A stretch of DNA of 5,045 bases from Syntrophaceae bacterium. Lineage in GTDB: Bacteria; Desulfobacterota; SM23-61. A model generated the notes under the pieces. The model had not been told where the DNA came from and ran no database searches. It saw only the letters and a list, made by a program, of their open reading frames with translations. Within the stretch, counting starts at the first letter, position 1. Each line of letters begins with the position of its first letter. Position numbers and translations under genes: made by a program. Location of the stretch: assembly GCA_003154025.1 (NCBI GenBank), contig PMCE01000095.1, positions 51,258 through 56,302 on the forward strand. Direction: 5' to 3'. Shown piece after piece: positions 1-5,045 of the stretch.

Positions 1-1599
1 GCTTTTGGCGGAGCGCGCGCCCTGGCGGTGATGAAGCATGTGGGGGTGAACGTGGCGGCCGACCCGCTCTTTACCCTTTCCTATACCGGCCTGCGGGGCG
101 GTCTGGTGCTGGTGACGGCCGACGATCCGGAGATGCACAGCTCGCAGAACGAACAGGACAACCGCCATTACGCCCGGTTCGCCAAAGTCCCCATGCTGGA
201 GCCCAGCGACAGCCAGGAGGCCAAGGATTACACCCGAATCGCCTTCGAATTGAGCGAGAAATTCGACACCCCGGTGATGCTCCGCACCACTACCCGGGTC
301 TCCCACTCCAAGTCGATCGTCCAGCTGGGGGCGCCCGTCTCCCCCCCGGTGAAGCCCGGGCTGGTCAAGGACCCCGTCAAACTGGTCATGCTCCCGGCCA
401 ATGCCCGCAAGCGCCACCCGGTGGTGGAGAAGCGGATGGAAGAATTGGGCCGTTGGGCGGAGACTTTTCCGGAGAACCGGATCGAATGGGGGGATCGGAA
501 AACCGGGATCATCACCAGCGGAATTTCCTATGAGTACGCCAAAGAGGTGATGCCCCAAGCTTCTTTCCTGAAGCTGGGAATGGTTTATCCGCTGCCCAAG
601 GAGATGATTAAATCGTTTGCCTCCCAGGTGGAAAAACTCTATGTGGTGGAGGAATTGGATCCTTTCATCGAAGAGCAGGTTCGGTCCCTGGGATTGGCCG
701 TGGAAGGGAAATCGGCCTTCCCCCTCATCGGCGAGCTGAACCCTCTCTTGGTGGAAAGGGGGCTGAAGAATCTCCCCCCGGCGACCCGGGAAGAACCCTT
801 GAAGAACCTTCCGGCCCGTCCTCCCACCATGTGCCCGGGTTGCCCTCACCGGGGCATCTTTTCGGTGTTGAACAAGCTGAAGCTCTTCGTAACCGGGGAC
901 ATCGGATGCTATACCCTCGGTTTTCTGCCGCCGCTCAGCGCCATCGACACCTGCGTCTGCATGGGAGCTTCCATCGGCCATGCCATGGGACTGGACAAGG
1001 CGTTGGGGGAAGAGGCCCTGGGAAAAGTGGTGGCCGTCATCGGGGACTCCACCTTCCTACACTCCGGAATCACGGGGCTCCTCAACGTGGTGTACAACCG
1101 GGGGGCCGTGACCGTGATCATCCTGGATAACCACACGACGGCTATGACCGGCAGGCAGGACCACCCGGGAACCGGCTGCACCCTGAAGGGGGAGGAAACA
1201 TCCGAGGTGGACCTGGGCAAGCTGGCCAAGGCCCTCGGGGTGAAAAACGTCAAAATTGTGAACCCCTATGATCTGGCCGCCACCGAACGAGTCATCAAAA
1301 AGGAGGTCCGTCGCCCCGAACCTTCGGTCATCATATCCCGGGCTCCCTGCGTCCTCTCCCGCCGGGAAAGGGTGGTCAGCGGCAAGCCTCTGGCCATTGA
1401 TCCCGACCTCTGCGCGGGGTGTCGTTCCTGTCTCCGCCTGGGGTGCCCGGCCATGGCCTGGGTCAAAGAAGAGGGAACCAATGTCCACGGGAAAAAGAGG
1501 AAAGGAAGGGCGTCGATCGACTCGTTCCTCTGCAACGGCTGCACCCTGTGCGCCCAGGTGTGCAAATTCGGGGCGATAAAGGGAAACGATGGAAAATAA
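1..1599 (+). CDS. iorA: Indolepyruvate:ferredoxin oxidoreductase, alpha subunit (5' partial)
   Basis: Large subunit of the cytoplasmic thiamine-diphosphate and iron-sulfur enzyme that oxidatively decarboxylates arylpyruvates (indole-, phenyl-, hydroxyphenylpyruvate) with CoA and ferredoxin to arylacetyl-CoA and CO2, or runs in reverse. The frame is open from base 1, so the ATG at 28 is internal (MKHVGVNVAADP) and the true start lies upstream. About 532 residues are visible; family members are about 600, so some 65-70 N-terminal residues are probably missing. Visible-residue numbering: family motif MHSSQNEQDNRHYARFAK near 45-62, CPGCPHR at 278-284, and a TPP/Mg site beginning GDS at 348-350 and ending LDN at 375-377. 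The C-terminal ferredoxin-like domain has two [4Fe-4S] motifs: C471, C474, C477, C482 (CX2CX2CX4CP) and C511, C514, C517, C521. All expected cofactor residues are present. It overlaps iorB by 11 nt. Identification is very secure; substrate preference among aryl (or other) 2-oxoacids is inferred from the family. Confidence 0.96.
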   Translation, partial: AFGGARALAVMKHVGVNVAADPLFTLSYTGLRGGLVLVTADDPEMHSSQNEQDNRHYARFAKVPMLEPSDSQEAKDYTRIAFELSEKFDTPVMLRTTTRVSHSKSIVQLGAPVSPPVKPGLVKDPVKLVMLPANARKRHPVVEKRMEELGRWAETFPENRIEWGDRKTGIITSGISYEYAKEVMPQASFLKLGMVYPLPKEMIKSFASQVEKLYVVEELDPFIEEQVRSLGLAVEGKSAFPLIGELNPLLVERGLKNLPPATREEPLKNLPARPPTMCPGCPHRGIFSVLNKLKLFVTGDIGCYTLGFLPPLSAIDTCVCMGASIGHAMGLDKALGEEALGKVVAVIGDSTFLHSGITGLLNVVYNRGAVTVIILDNHTTAMTGRQDHPGTGCTLKGEETSEVDLGKLAKALGVKNVKIVNPYDLAATERVIKKEVRRPEPSVIISRAPCVLSRRERVVSGKPLAIDPDLCAGCRSCLRLGCPAMAWVKEEGTNVHGKKRKGRASIDSFLCNGCTLCAQVCKFGAIKGNDGK

Positions 1600-2167
1600 G
1601 GTCACCAATATTCTGCTGGCAGGGGTCGGCGGCCAAGGGATCATCCTGGCTTCCGAGATCATGGCCGATGTCTTCATGGAAGCCGGCTATGATGTGAAGA
1701 AGAGCGAAGTCCACGGGATGGCCCAGAGGGGAGGGAGCGTTTCCACTCACGTGCGGTTCGGCCCCAAGGTCTATTCTCCCCTGATCAAGGAAGGGGAGGC
1801 GGACATTTTTATGGCTTTCGAGGAACTGGAGGCGCTCCGTTATCTTTCTTTCCTGACCTCCCAACCGACGATCCTGCTGAACGAACAGCGCCTGAACCCT
1901 CCCTCGGTGTCTCTGGGAAATGAAGACTACCCGGCCGATGTCAAGCAGGTCCTTGCCCGGCGGGCGAAAAAATTTCAGAGTATTCCCGCACGCGACCTGG
2001 CCCTCAAGGCAGGCGATGTGCGGGCGGCCAATGTGGTCCTCCTGGGGGCGCTCCACTCCGTCCTGTCCATTCCGGAGAAGATTTGGACCGATCATATTCT
2101 TCGCCGATTTCCTCCCAAAGCCGGCCCGGCGAACCTGGAAGCGTTTCGCTTGGGCAAAGGGGCTTGA
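1589..2167 (+). CDS. iorB: Indolepyruvate:ferredoxin oxidoreductase, beta subunit
   Basis: Small subunit of the IorAB complex, 192 residues, the usual size. It corresponds to the gamma-type domain of 2-oxoacid:ferredoxin oxidoreductases, which packs on the TPP-binding subunit and contributes to the CoA side of the active site. Visible signatures are the N-terminal glycine-rich loop AGVGGQGI at residues 11-18 and the family hallmark SEVHGMAQRGGSVSTHVRFG at about 39-58. The ATG at 1589 lies inside the end of iorA (11-nt overlap, ATG to TAA at 1597-1599) and is preceded by a purine-rich AAAGGG at 1578-1583, 5 nt away, which supports this start and tight translational coupling for equal subunit synthesis. 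The gene ends at TGA 2165-2167, 25 nt before the next gene, so they are probably co-transcribed. Nothing is truncated or unusual. Naming is firm because it adjoins iorA; alone, the domain could belong to other oxoacid oxidoreductases. Confidence 0.94.
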   Translation: MENKVTNILLAGVGGQGIILASEIMADVFMEAGYDVKKSEVHGMAQRGGSVSTHVRFGPKVYSPLIKEGEADIFMAFEELEALRYLSFLTSQPTILLNEQRLNPPSVSLGNEDYPADVKQVLARRAKKFQSIPARDLALKAGDVRAANVVLLGALHSVLSIPEKIWTDHILRRFPPKAGPANLEAFRLGKGA

Positions 2168-2179
2168 GGGAAAACCGTT

Positions 2180-2186
2180 GGGGAAG
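2180..2186 (+). promoter_or_regulatory. Ribosome binding site for the TPR gene
   Basis: GGGGAAG lies 6 nt before the ATG at 2193 and favours that codon. A second purine cluster, GAGGG at 2166-2170, overlaps the iorB stop and could serve an in-frame TTG at 2178, which would add only five residues (LGKRP after initiation) and still leave a signal peptide. An in-frame ATG at 2202 is a third candidate. The predicted mature protein is the same in all three cases. Confidence 0.45.
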
Positions 2187-2192
2187 CGACCC

Positions 2193-3113
2193 ATGGCCCG
2201 CATGATCCTCCTGGTGTCCCTTCTTTTCCTCCTGGCCGGACGGGCTTGGGCGCAGGAAGAGGGGAAGAGGGTCATCGATGAAAAAGCACAGATGGGCGCG
2301 GGAGACTATTTCTTCGAGGATGGCGACTCCTACCGGGCCATCACCGAGTACAAGCGGTTCCTGTATTTTTTCCCAGAGAGCCTGAGGGCCGAAGAGGCCC
2401 TTTGGAAAATCGCCAGCTCCTATTTCCAGGGGAAGAAATGGGATGAAGCCCTGACGGCGGCCGATGACCTGTTGAAAAAATTCCCTTCTTCTTCCTGGAA
2501 AGGGGAATCGTTCCTCCTCAAGGGCCGTTGTTGGATGGAAAAGAAGGAGTTCTCCCAGGCCCGCCTCTATTTTCAACGGGCTCAGGAGGTTTCTCCCGGA
2601 ACCTCGGCCGCCCGAGAGGCCCAGTGGCAGACCGCCGTCAGCTACCTGCGGGAAGAGCGCTGGAAGGAGGCCGCGGCGGAGTTCCGGAAAGTCGACCTGA
2701 ACAGTAAGCTGTACCCCCGGGCGGAGATCTGGGCTCGGGGGCTGGACCGTATCGACGAAGTTCCCCAGAAGTCGCCCACCACCGCCGGGGTCCTGGCCGT
2801 TATTCCAGGAACGGGCCATCTCTATTGCGAAAGATACCGGGATGCGGGAATCGCCTTCGCCCTGAACGGCGCCTTCATCTGGGGAATGGTGGAGGCCTTC
2901 CAGCATAAGAACTACGTAGTGGGCGGAATCTTGACCTTTTTTGAATTGGGATGGTATAGTGGCAACATTTACAGCGCCGTCTCCAGCGCCCACAAATACA
3001 ACCAGAAGAAGAAGAAAGAGTACCTCGACACCCTGGAAAAGGAAGACCGGTTTTCCGTGGGAATCACCTTCCGGGATAAACAGCCGCTGCTCTCTTTCCG
3101 CTATGACTTTTAA
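2193..3113 (+). CDS. Exported tetratricopeptide-type protein with hydrophobic C-terminal domain
   Basis: Function unknown; 306 residues from the chosen ATG. Residues 1-20 form a classic signal peptide: basic start (MAR), hydrophobic core to about 15, then RAWA|QEE with an Ala-x-Ala cleavage site, so the mature protein should be outside the cytoplasm. Residues about 35-170 are helical repeats of TPR type (AITEYKRFLYFFPES, EALWKIASSYFQGKKWDEAL, ARLYFQRAQEVSPG, QTAVSYLREERWKEAAAEF), resembling the periplasmic helper domains of the YbgF/BamD style. Residues about 198-263 are a separate hydrophobic, aromatic module with the motif IPGTGHLYCERYRDAGIAF followed by two possible membrane-associated stretches (217-236, 241-263). 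A basic segment (HKYNQKKKKEY) and a short tail ending SFRYDF follow. The gene lies 25 nt after iorB, with its ribosome site at 2180-2186, and overlaps yidD by 11 nt, suggesting a joint envelope role with that protein. The frame stays open upstream into iorB, but that extension overlaps iorB coding sequence and lacks a signal peptide at its start, so I rejected it. Gene reality is secure; the role is inference. Confidence 0.85.
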   Translation: MARMILLVSLLFLLAGRAWAQEEGKRVIDEKAQMGAGDYFFEDGDSYRAITEYKRFLYFFPESLRAEEALWKIASSYFQGKKWDEALTAADDLLKKFPSSSWKGESFLLKGRCWMEKKEFSQARLYFQRAQEVSPGTSAAREAQWQTAVSYLREERWKEAAAEFRKVDLNSKLYPRAEIWARGLDRIDEVPQKSPTTAGVLAVIPGTGHLYCERYRDAGIAFALNGAFIWGMVEAFQHKNYVVGGILTFFELGWYSGNIYSAVSSAHKYNQKKKKEYLDTLEKEDRFSVGITFRDKQPLLSFRYDF

Positions 3114-3567
3114 GTCAGGAATTTTTTTCTTTCTCTTTTTTCTTTTCCTGGCCCCGGGGACGGGATCGGCAGGGGAGGGGCGCTGGGAAGAACCTTGGCC
3201 GAAACAGGCCCCGGCCCCCGTCGGCAAGCGGGAGATCCCGCCATCCTCTCTATCTGCGGGGCAGAGAGCGGTGCAAGGGGCCGTCCGGTTTTTCCAGGGG
3301 TATATCAGCCCGGTTGACGGAGACCGGTGCCCCTGCTATCCCACCTGCTCTCAGTACAGCATCGAGGCGGTCCGGAAGCACGGGGCCCTCATCGGGTTGG
3401 TCATGACCTTCGACCGGCTGATTCACGAGTCCGACGAGATCCGGCAAGCGCCCCTGGTCAAGGTCTACGGTTCCTACCGGTATTTCGACCCGGTGGAGAA
3501 CAACGATTTTTGGTGGGATAAAAGCAGCCATCAGCCATCAGCTATCAGCAGTCAGCTAGAAAAATAG
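3103..3567 (+). CDS. yidD: YidD-family protein with N-terminal signal peptide
   Basis: 154 residues against roughly 70-90 for ordinary YidD, the membrane-associated factor that assists Sec/YidC insertion of inner-membrane proteins. Residues 1-23 look like a signal peptide or anchor (MTFKSG, then a Phe/Leu run, then GSA). A proline-rich linker spans 27-50. The YidD core starts at about 51: AVRFFQGYISP (60-70), then CPCYPTCSQYSIEAVRKHG (76-94) with C76, C78 and C82, and GLVMTFDRLIH (98-108). The usual Cys-His-Pro...GGYDPVP end is replaced by a longer stretch ending YRYFDPVENNDFWW (125-138). The last about 14 residues are encoded by the heptamer repeat. ATG 3103 overlaps the TPR gene by 11 nt and has no clear Shine-Dalgarno site, so coupled translation is likely. 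An in-frame GTG at 3271 with GGGGCAGAGAG upstream would give a core-only 98-residue form without signal peptide; I prefer 3103 because the upstream part reads as a clean signal sequence. Family assignment is good; whether it performs the classical YidD role is uncertain. Confidence 0.85.
   Translation: MTFKSGIFFFLFFLFLAPGTGSAGEGRWEEPWPKQAPAPVGKREIPPSSLSAGQRAVQGAVRFFQGYISPVDGDRCPCYPTCSQYSIEAVRKHGALIGLVMTFDRLIHESDEIRQAPLVKVYGSYRYFDPVENNDFWWDKSSHQPSAISSQLEK
3104..3117 (+). promoter_or_regulatory. Small palindrome over the yidD start / TPR stop
   Basis: TGACTTTTAAGTCA is a perfect inverted repeat covering the TG of the yidD start codon and the TAA of the TPR gene. In mRNA it could form a weak 5-bp hairpin with a 4-nt loop that hides the yidD start until a ribosome finishing the TPR gene opens it. 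It is followed by an uninterrupted pyrimidine run (3122-3149) beginning with seven T. The stem has only two G-C pairs, so a regulatory role is speculative. Confidence 0.2.
3526..3557 (+). repeat. Direct heptamer array, consensus AGCYATC, inside the yidD 3' end
   Basis: Four successive 7-nt units, AGCCATC (3526), AGCCATC (3533), AGCTATC (3540), AGCAGTC (3547), and the start of a fifth (AGCT, 3554). The array is read in the yidD frame as SHQPSAISSQL, just before the TAG at 3565-3567. Because 7 is not a multiple of 3, a perfect AGCCATC array yields the same heptapeptide cycle (SHQPSAI) in every forward frame, with no stop codon, whereas the complementary strand contains TGA. Such an array can therefore extend a reading frame into which it falls. 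Confidence 0.85.
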
Positions 3568-3640
3568 CTATCTGCGTTCAGCAATCAGCGGTCAGCGAAA
3601 AAGGGCCTCAGCTGACAGGTGATCGCTGAACGCTGACAGC
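3567..3640. repeat. Imperfect inverted repeat built from AGCNNTC heptamers
   Basis: Left arm 3567-3596 pairs with right arm 3611-3640 at 25 of 30 positions, around a 14-nt loop (3597-3610). Both arms keep the 7-nt period of the array upstream: left units AGCTATC, TGCGTTC, AGCAATC, AGCGGTC from 3566; right arm on the minus strand AGCTGTC, AGCGTTC, AGCGATC, ACCTGTC. With the direct array it occupies nearly all the space between yidD and paaK. Four T follow the stem (3641-3644), so it could slow or end transcription or protect an mRNA end, but the run is short for a rho-independent terminator. No promoter boxes stand out in this gap. Confidence 0.8.
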
Positions 3641-3646
3641 TTTTCT

Positions 3647-3654
3647 GGGAGGAG
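3647..3654 (+). promoter_or_regulatory. Strong ribosome binding site for paaK
   Basis: GGGAGGAG lies 5 nt before the ATG at 3660. It is the best Shine-Dalgarno match in the window and fixes the paaK start. It stands directly after the inverted repeat, consistent with paaK being translated independently rather than by coupling to yidD. Confidence 0.8.
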
Positions 3655-3659
3655 CATTT

Positions 3660-4961
3660 ATGATCTTCGATGAAGAGTTTGAAACCTTGCCCCGGGAGGC
3701 GCTGGAAGCCCTGCAGTTGAAACGTTTGATCGCCACCGCGGAGAGAGTGTACGCGACGGTTCCCTTCTACAAGAAAAAATTCGATGAAAACGGCATCAGA
3801 CCCTCGGATATCAAGTCTCTGAGAGACCTGCGGCGCCTGCCCTTCACCAACAAAATTGACCTGCGCGACAACTATCCCTTCGGCCTCTTTGCGGTCCCCA
3901 TGGAACAGGTGGTGCGGATCCACGCCTCTTCCGGGACAACGGGAAAGCCCACCGTGGTGGGATACACCCGTCGGGACATCAACACCTGGGCTGAGCTGAT
4001 GGCCCGATCTCTGGCCGCTGCAGGCGCCCATAAGAATGATATCATCCATAACTCTTACGGCTACGGGCTCTTCACCGGCGGACTGGGAGTCCACTACGGA
4101 GCCGAAAAGCTGGGGGCTTCGGTCATTCCCATATCCGGCGGCAACAGCAAGCGCCAGATCGTCATCATGCAGGATTTCGGGTCCACGGTATTAACCTGCA
4201 CCCCTTCCTATGCCCTCTTTCTGGCCGAAACGGCGGAAGAGATGGGAGTCGACTTCAAAAAGCTGAAGTTGAAGGTCGGAATCTTCGGGGCCGAGCCCTG
4301 GTCGGAGAGGATGCGCGACGAGATCGAGCGCAAGCTCGACATCCAGGCGATCGACATTTACGGCTTGAGCGAAGTGATCGGGCCGGGGGTGAGCATCGAG
4401 TGTATCGAAGCCAAGCGGGGCCTGCATATCTTCGAGGATCATTTCATCCCCGAGATCATCAACCCCCAAACCGGCGAAGTCCTGCCTTACGGGCAGAAAG
4501 GGGAGCTGGTCTTCACCACGGTTACCAAAGAGGCCTTTCCCCTCATCCGCTACCGGACCCGGGACATCTCCGTTCTCTATCCGGAGCCCTGCAAATGCGG
4601 GCGGACCCATGTGCGCATGGAACGGGTCAGCGGGCGCAGCGACGACATGCTCATCATCCGCGGGGTCAATGTCTTCCCCTCGCAGATCGAGAGCGTCCTG
4701 ATGAACATCGAAGGGGTGGAACCCCACTATCTCCTCATCGTGGACCGGCAGGGGACCCTGGACACCCTGGAAGTCCATGTGGAAGTGAACGAAAAGGTCT
4801 TTTCCGACGAGGTCAAGAACCTCCAGGTCCTCGGGAGAAGGATTGAAAAGGAGATCAAGGACCTGCTGGGAGTGAATGCGGGGGTGAAGCTGGTGGAGCC
4901 CAAGTCCATCCAGAGGAGTGAAGGGAAGGCGCAGCGGGTAATAGATAAAAGGAAGATCTAA
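3660..4961 (+). CDS. paaK: Phenylacetate (arylacetate)-CoA ligase, AMP-forming
   Basis: Complete 433-residue enzyme of the usual family length (about 430-440). It activates phenylacetate and related arylacetates with ATP and CoA to arylacetyl-CoA, AMP and PPi in the cytoplasm. Adenylate-forming motifs are in order: phosphate-binding loop [11 protein letters not shown] (88-98), YGLSE (234-238), YRTRD (298-302) with the ATP-ribose aspartate D302, hinge region [20 protein letters not shown] (325-344), and the C-terminal [12 protein letters not shown] with catalytic-type lysine K423. C248, H256 and the pair C311/C313 (CKCGRTH) could form a metal site; this is inference. The start follows a strong ribosome site at 3647-3654. 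The nearby iorAB genes make or use the same arylacetyl-CoA, which supports an arylacetate role and suggests aromatic amino acid fermentation or arylacetate assimilation rather than the aerobic paa ring-opening pathway, of which no other gene is visible. It lies between two repeat hairpins. The annotation is firm; the exact aryl substrate is not determinable. Confidence 0.95.
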   Translation: MIFDEEFETLPREALEALQLKRLIATAERVYATVPFYKKKFDENGIRPSDIKSLRDLRRLPFTNKIDLRDNYPFGLFAVPMEQVVRIHASSGTTGKPTVVGYTRRDINTWAELMARSLAAAGAHKNDIIHNSYGYGLFTGGLGVHYGAEKLGASVIPISGGNSKRQIVIMQDFGSTVLTCTPSYALFLAETAEEMGVDFKKLKLKVGIFGAEPWSERMRDEIERKLDIQAIDIYGLSEVIGPGVSIECIEAKRGLHIFEDHFIPEIINPQTGEVLPYGQKGELVFTTVTKEAFPLIRYRTRDISVLYPEPCKCGRTHVRMERVSGRSDDMLIIRGVNVFPSQIESVLMNIEGVEPHYLLIVDRQGTLDTLEVHVEVNEKVFSDEVKNLQVLGRRIEKEIKDLLGVNAGVKLVEPKSIQRSEGKAQRVIDKRKI

Positions 4962-4967
4962 ACTACT

Positions 4968-5045
4968 AGAATCCAGGAGTCAGGAGTCAGAATCCAGAAG
5001 AAGTTCCGTTCGGAGTTTTATTCTGGCTTCTGACTTCTGGCTTCT
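4968..5045. repeat. Inverted heptamer array downstream of paaK, reaching the window edge
   Basis: Left part 4969-4996 is four 7-nt units, GAATCCA, GGAGTCA, GGAGTCA, GAATCCA, followed by GAAGAAG. The right arm 5021-5045, read on the minus strand, has GAAGCCA, GAAGTCA, GAAGCCA. Arms 4968-4992 and 5021-5045 match at 21 of 25 positions around a 28-nt spacer, so the transcript could fold into a long hairpin starting 6 nt after the paaK stop. It may act as a terminator or 3' stabiliser, but no T-run is visible because the sequence ends here; the right arm may continue beyond the window. Confidence 0.8.

Noticed and set aside
1920..2192. Upstream extension of the TPR gene from an ATG inside iorB
   Set aside because: The extension reads iorB codons in another frame and would bury a clear signal peptide in the middle of the protein; a start at 2193 with a ribosome site fits better.
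1057..2275. Minus-strand open frames opposite the 3' part of iorA and iorB
   Set aside because: They lie fully antisense to genes with intact cofactor motifs and show no family resemblance or plausible start context.
2941..3102. Upstream extension of the yidD frame from an ATG inside the TPR gene
   Set aside because: The added 54 residues are Arg/Thr/Pro-rich out-of-frame translation, and the signal-like sequence begins at the ATG at 3103.
2004..3227. Long minus-strand open frame (about 407 codons) opposite iorB, the TPR gene and yidD
   Set aside because: It crosses three well-supported plus-strand genes. Its translation is rich in Gly/Pro/Arg with no recognisable domain, as expected of a shadow frame in GC-rich DNA.
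3526..3640. CRISPR array or attachment site
   Set aside because: Units are 7 nt and contiguous with no unique spacers. No integrase, cas gene or tRNA is nearby.
3611..3644. Classical rho-independent terminator before paaK
   Set aside because: The stem is long and imperfect and only four T follow, so termination is possible but not supported well enough to list as a terminator.
3585..4094. Minus-strand frame opposite the start of paaK and the repeat
   Set aside because: Part of it is repeat sequence and the rest is antisense to the conserved PaaK ATP-binding region; no domain is recognisable.

Overview
The window is a compact, GC-rich bacterial segment with all genes on the + strand. Family content and style (ferredoxin-dependent arylpyruvate oxidoreductase, AMP-forming arylacetate-CoA ligase, exported TPR protein plus a YidD-like protein, heptamer-repeat hairpins between genes) suggest an anaerobic Gram-negative bacterium, most plausibly a Desulfobacterota/syntroph-like lineage. 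That placement is inference; there is no rRNA or other phylogenetic marker here.

Layout. 1-1599: iorA, the large subunit of indolepyruvate:ferredoxin oxidoreductase, missing its N-terminus at the window edge. 1589-2167: iorB, the small subunit, overlapping iorA by 11 nt. 2193-3113: a secreted tetratricopeptide-type protein with a hydrophobic C-terminal domain. 3103-3567: a YidD-family protein with an N-terminal signal peptide, again overlapping its upstream neighbour by 11 nt. 3526-3640: a heptamer-period repeat array followed by an imperfect 30-bp inverted repeat; it begins inside the yidD frame and fills the gap to the next gene. 3660-4961: paaK, phenylacetate(arylacetate)-CoA ligase, complete. 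4968-5045: a second inverted heptamer array with a different sequence, running to the window edge.

How the genes work together. IorAB and PaaK share one metabolic node. IorAB interconverts arylpyruvates and arylacetyl-CoA with ferredoxin and CO2, and PaaK interconverts arylacetates and arylacetyl-CoA with ATP. Together they can ferment aromatic amino acids to arylacetates or, in reverse, assimilate arylacetates into aromatic amino acids. Between these metabolic genes lies an envelope pair (TPR protein plus YidD-like protein), which is translationally coupled and has no obvious metabolic link to them.

The least ordinary features are the envelope pair, in which both proteins appear to be exported, and the two different heptamer-period palindromic arrays that bracket paaK. 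The first array supplies the last residues of the YidD-like protein. I saw no clear new defence system, mobile element, RNA gene or CRISPR array.
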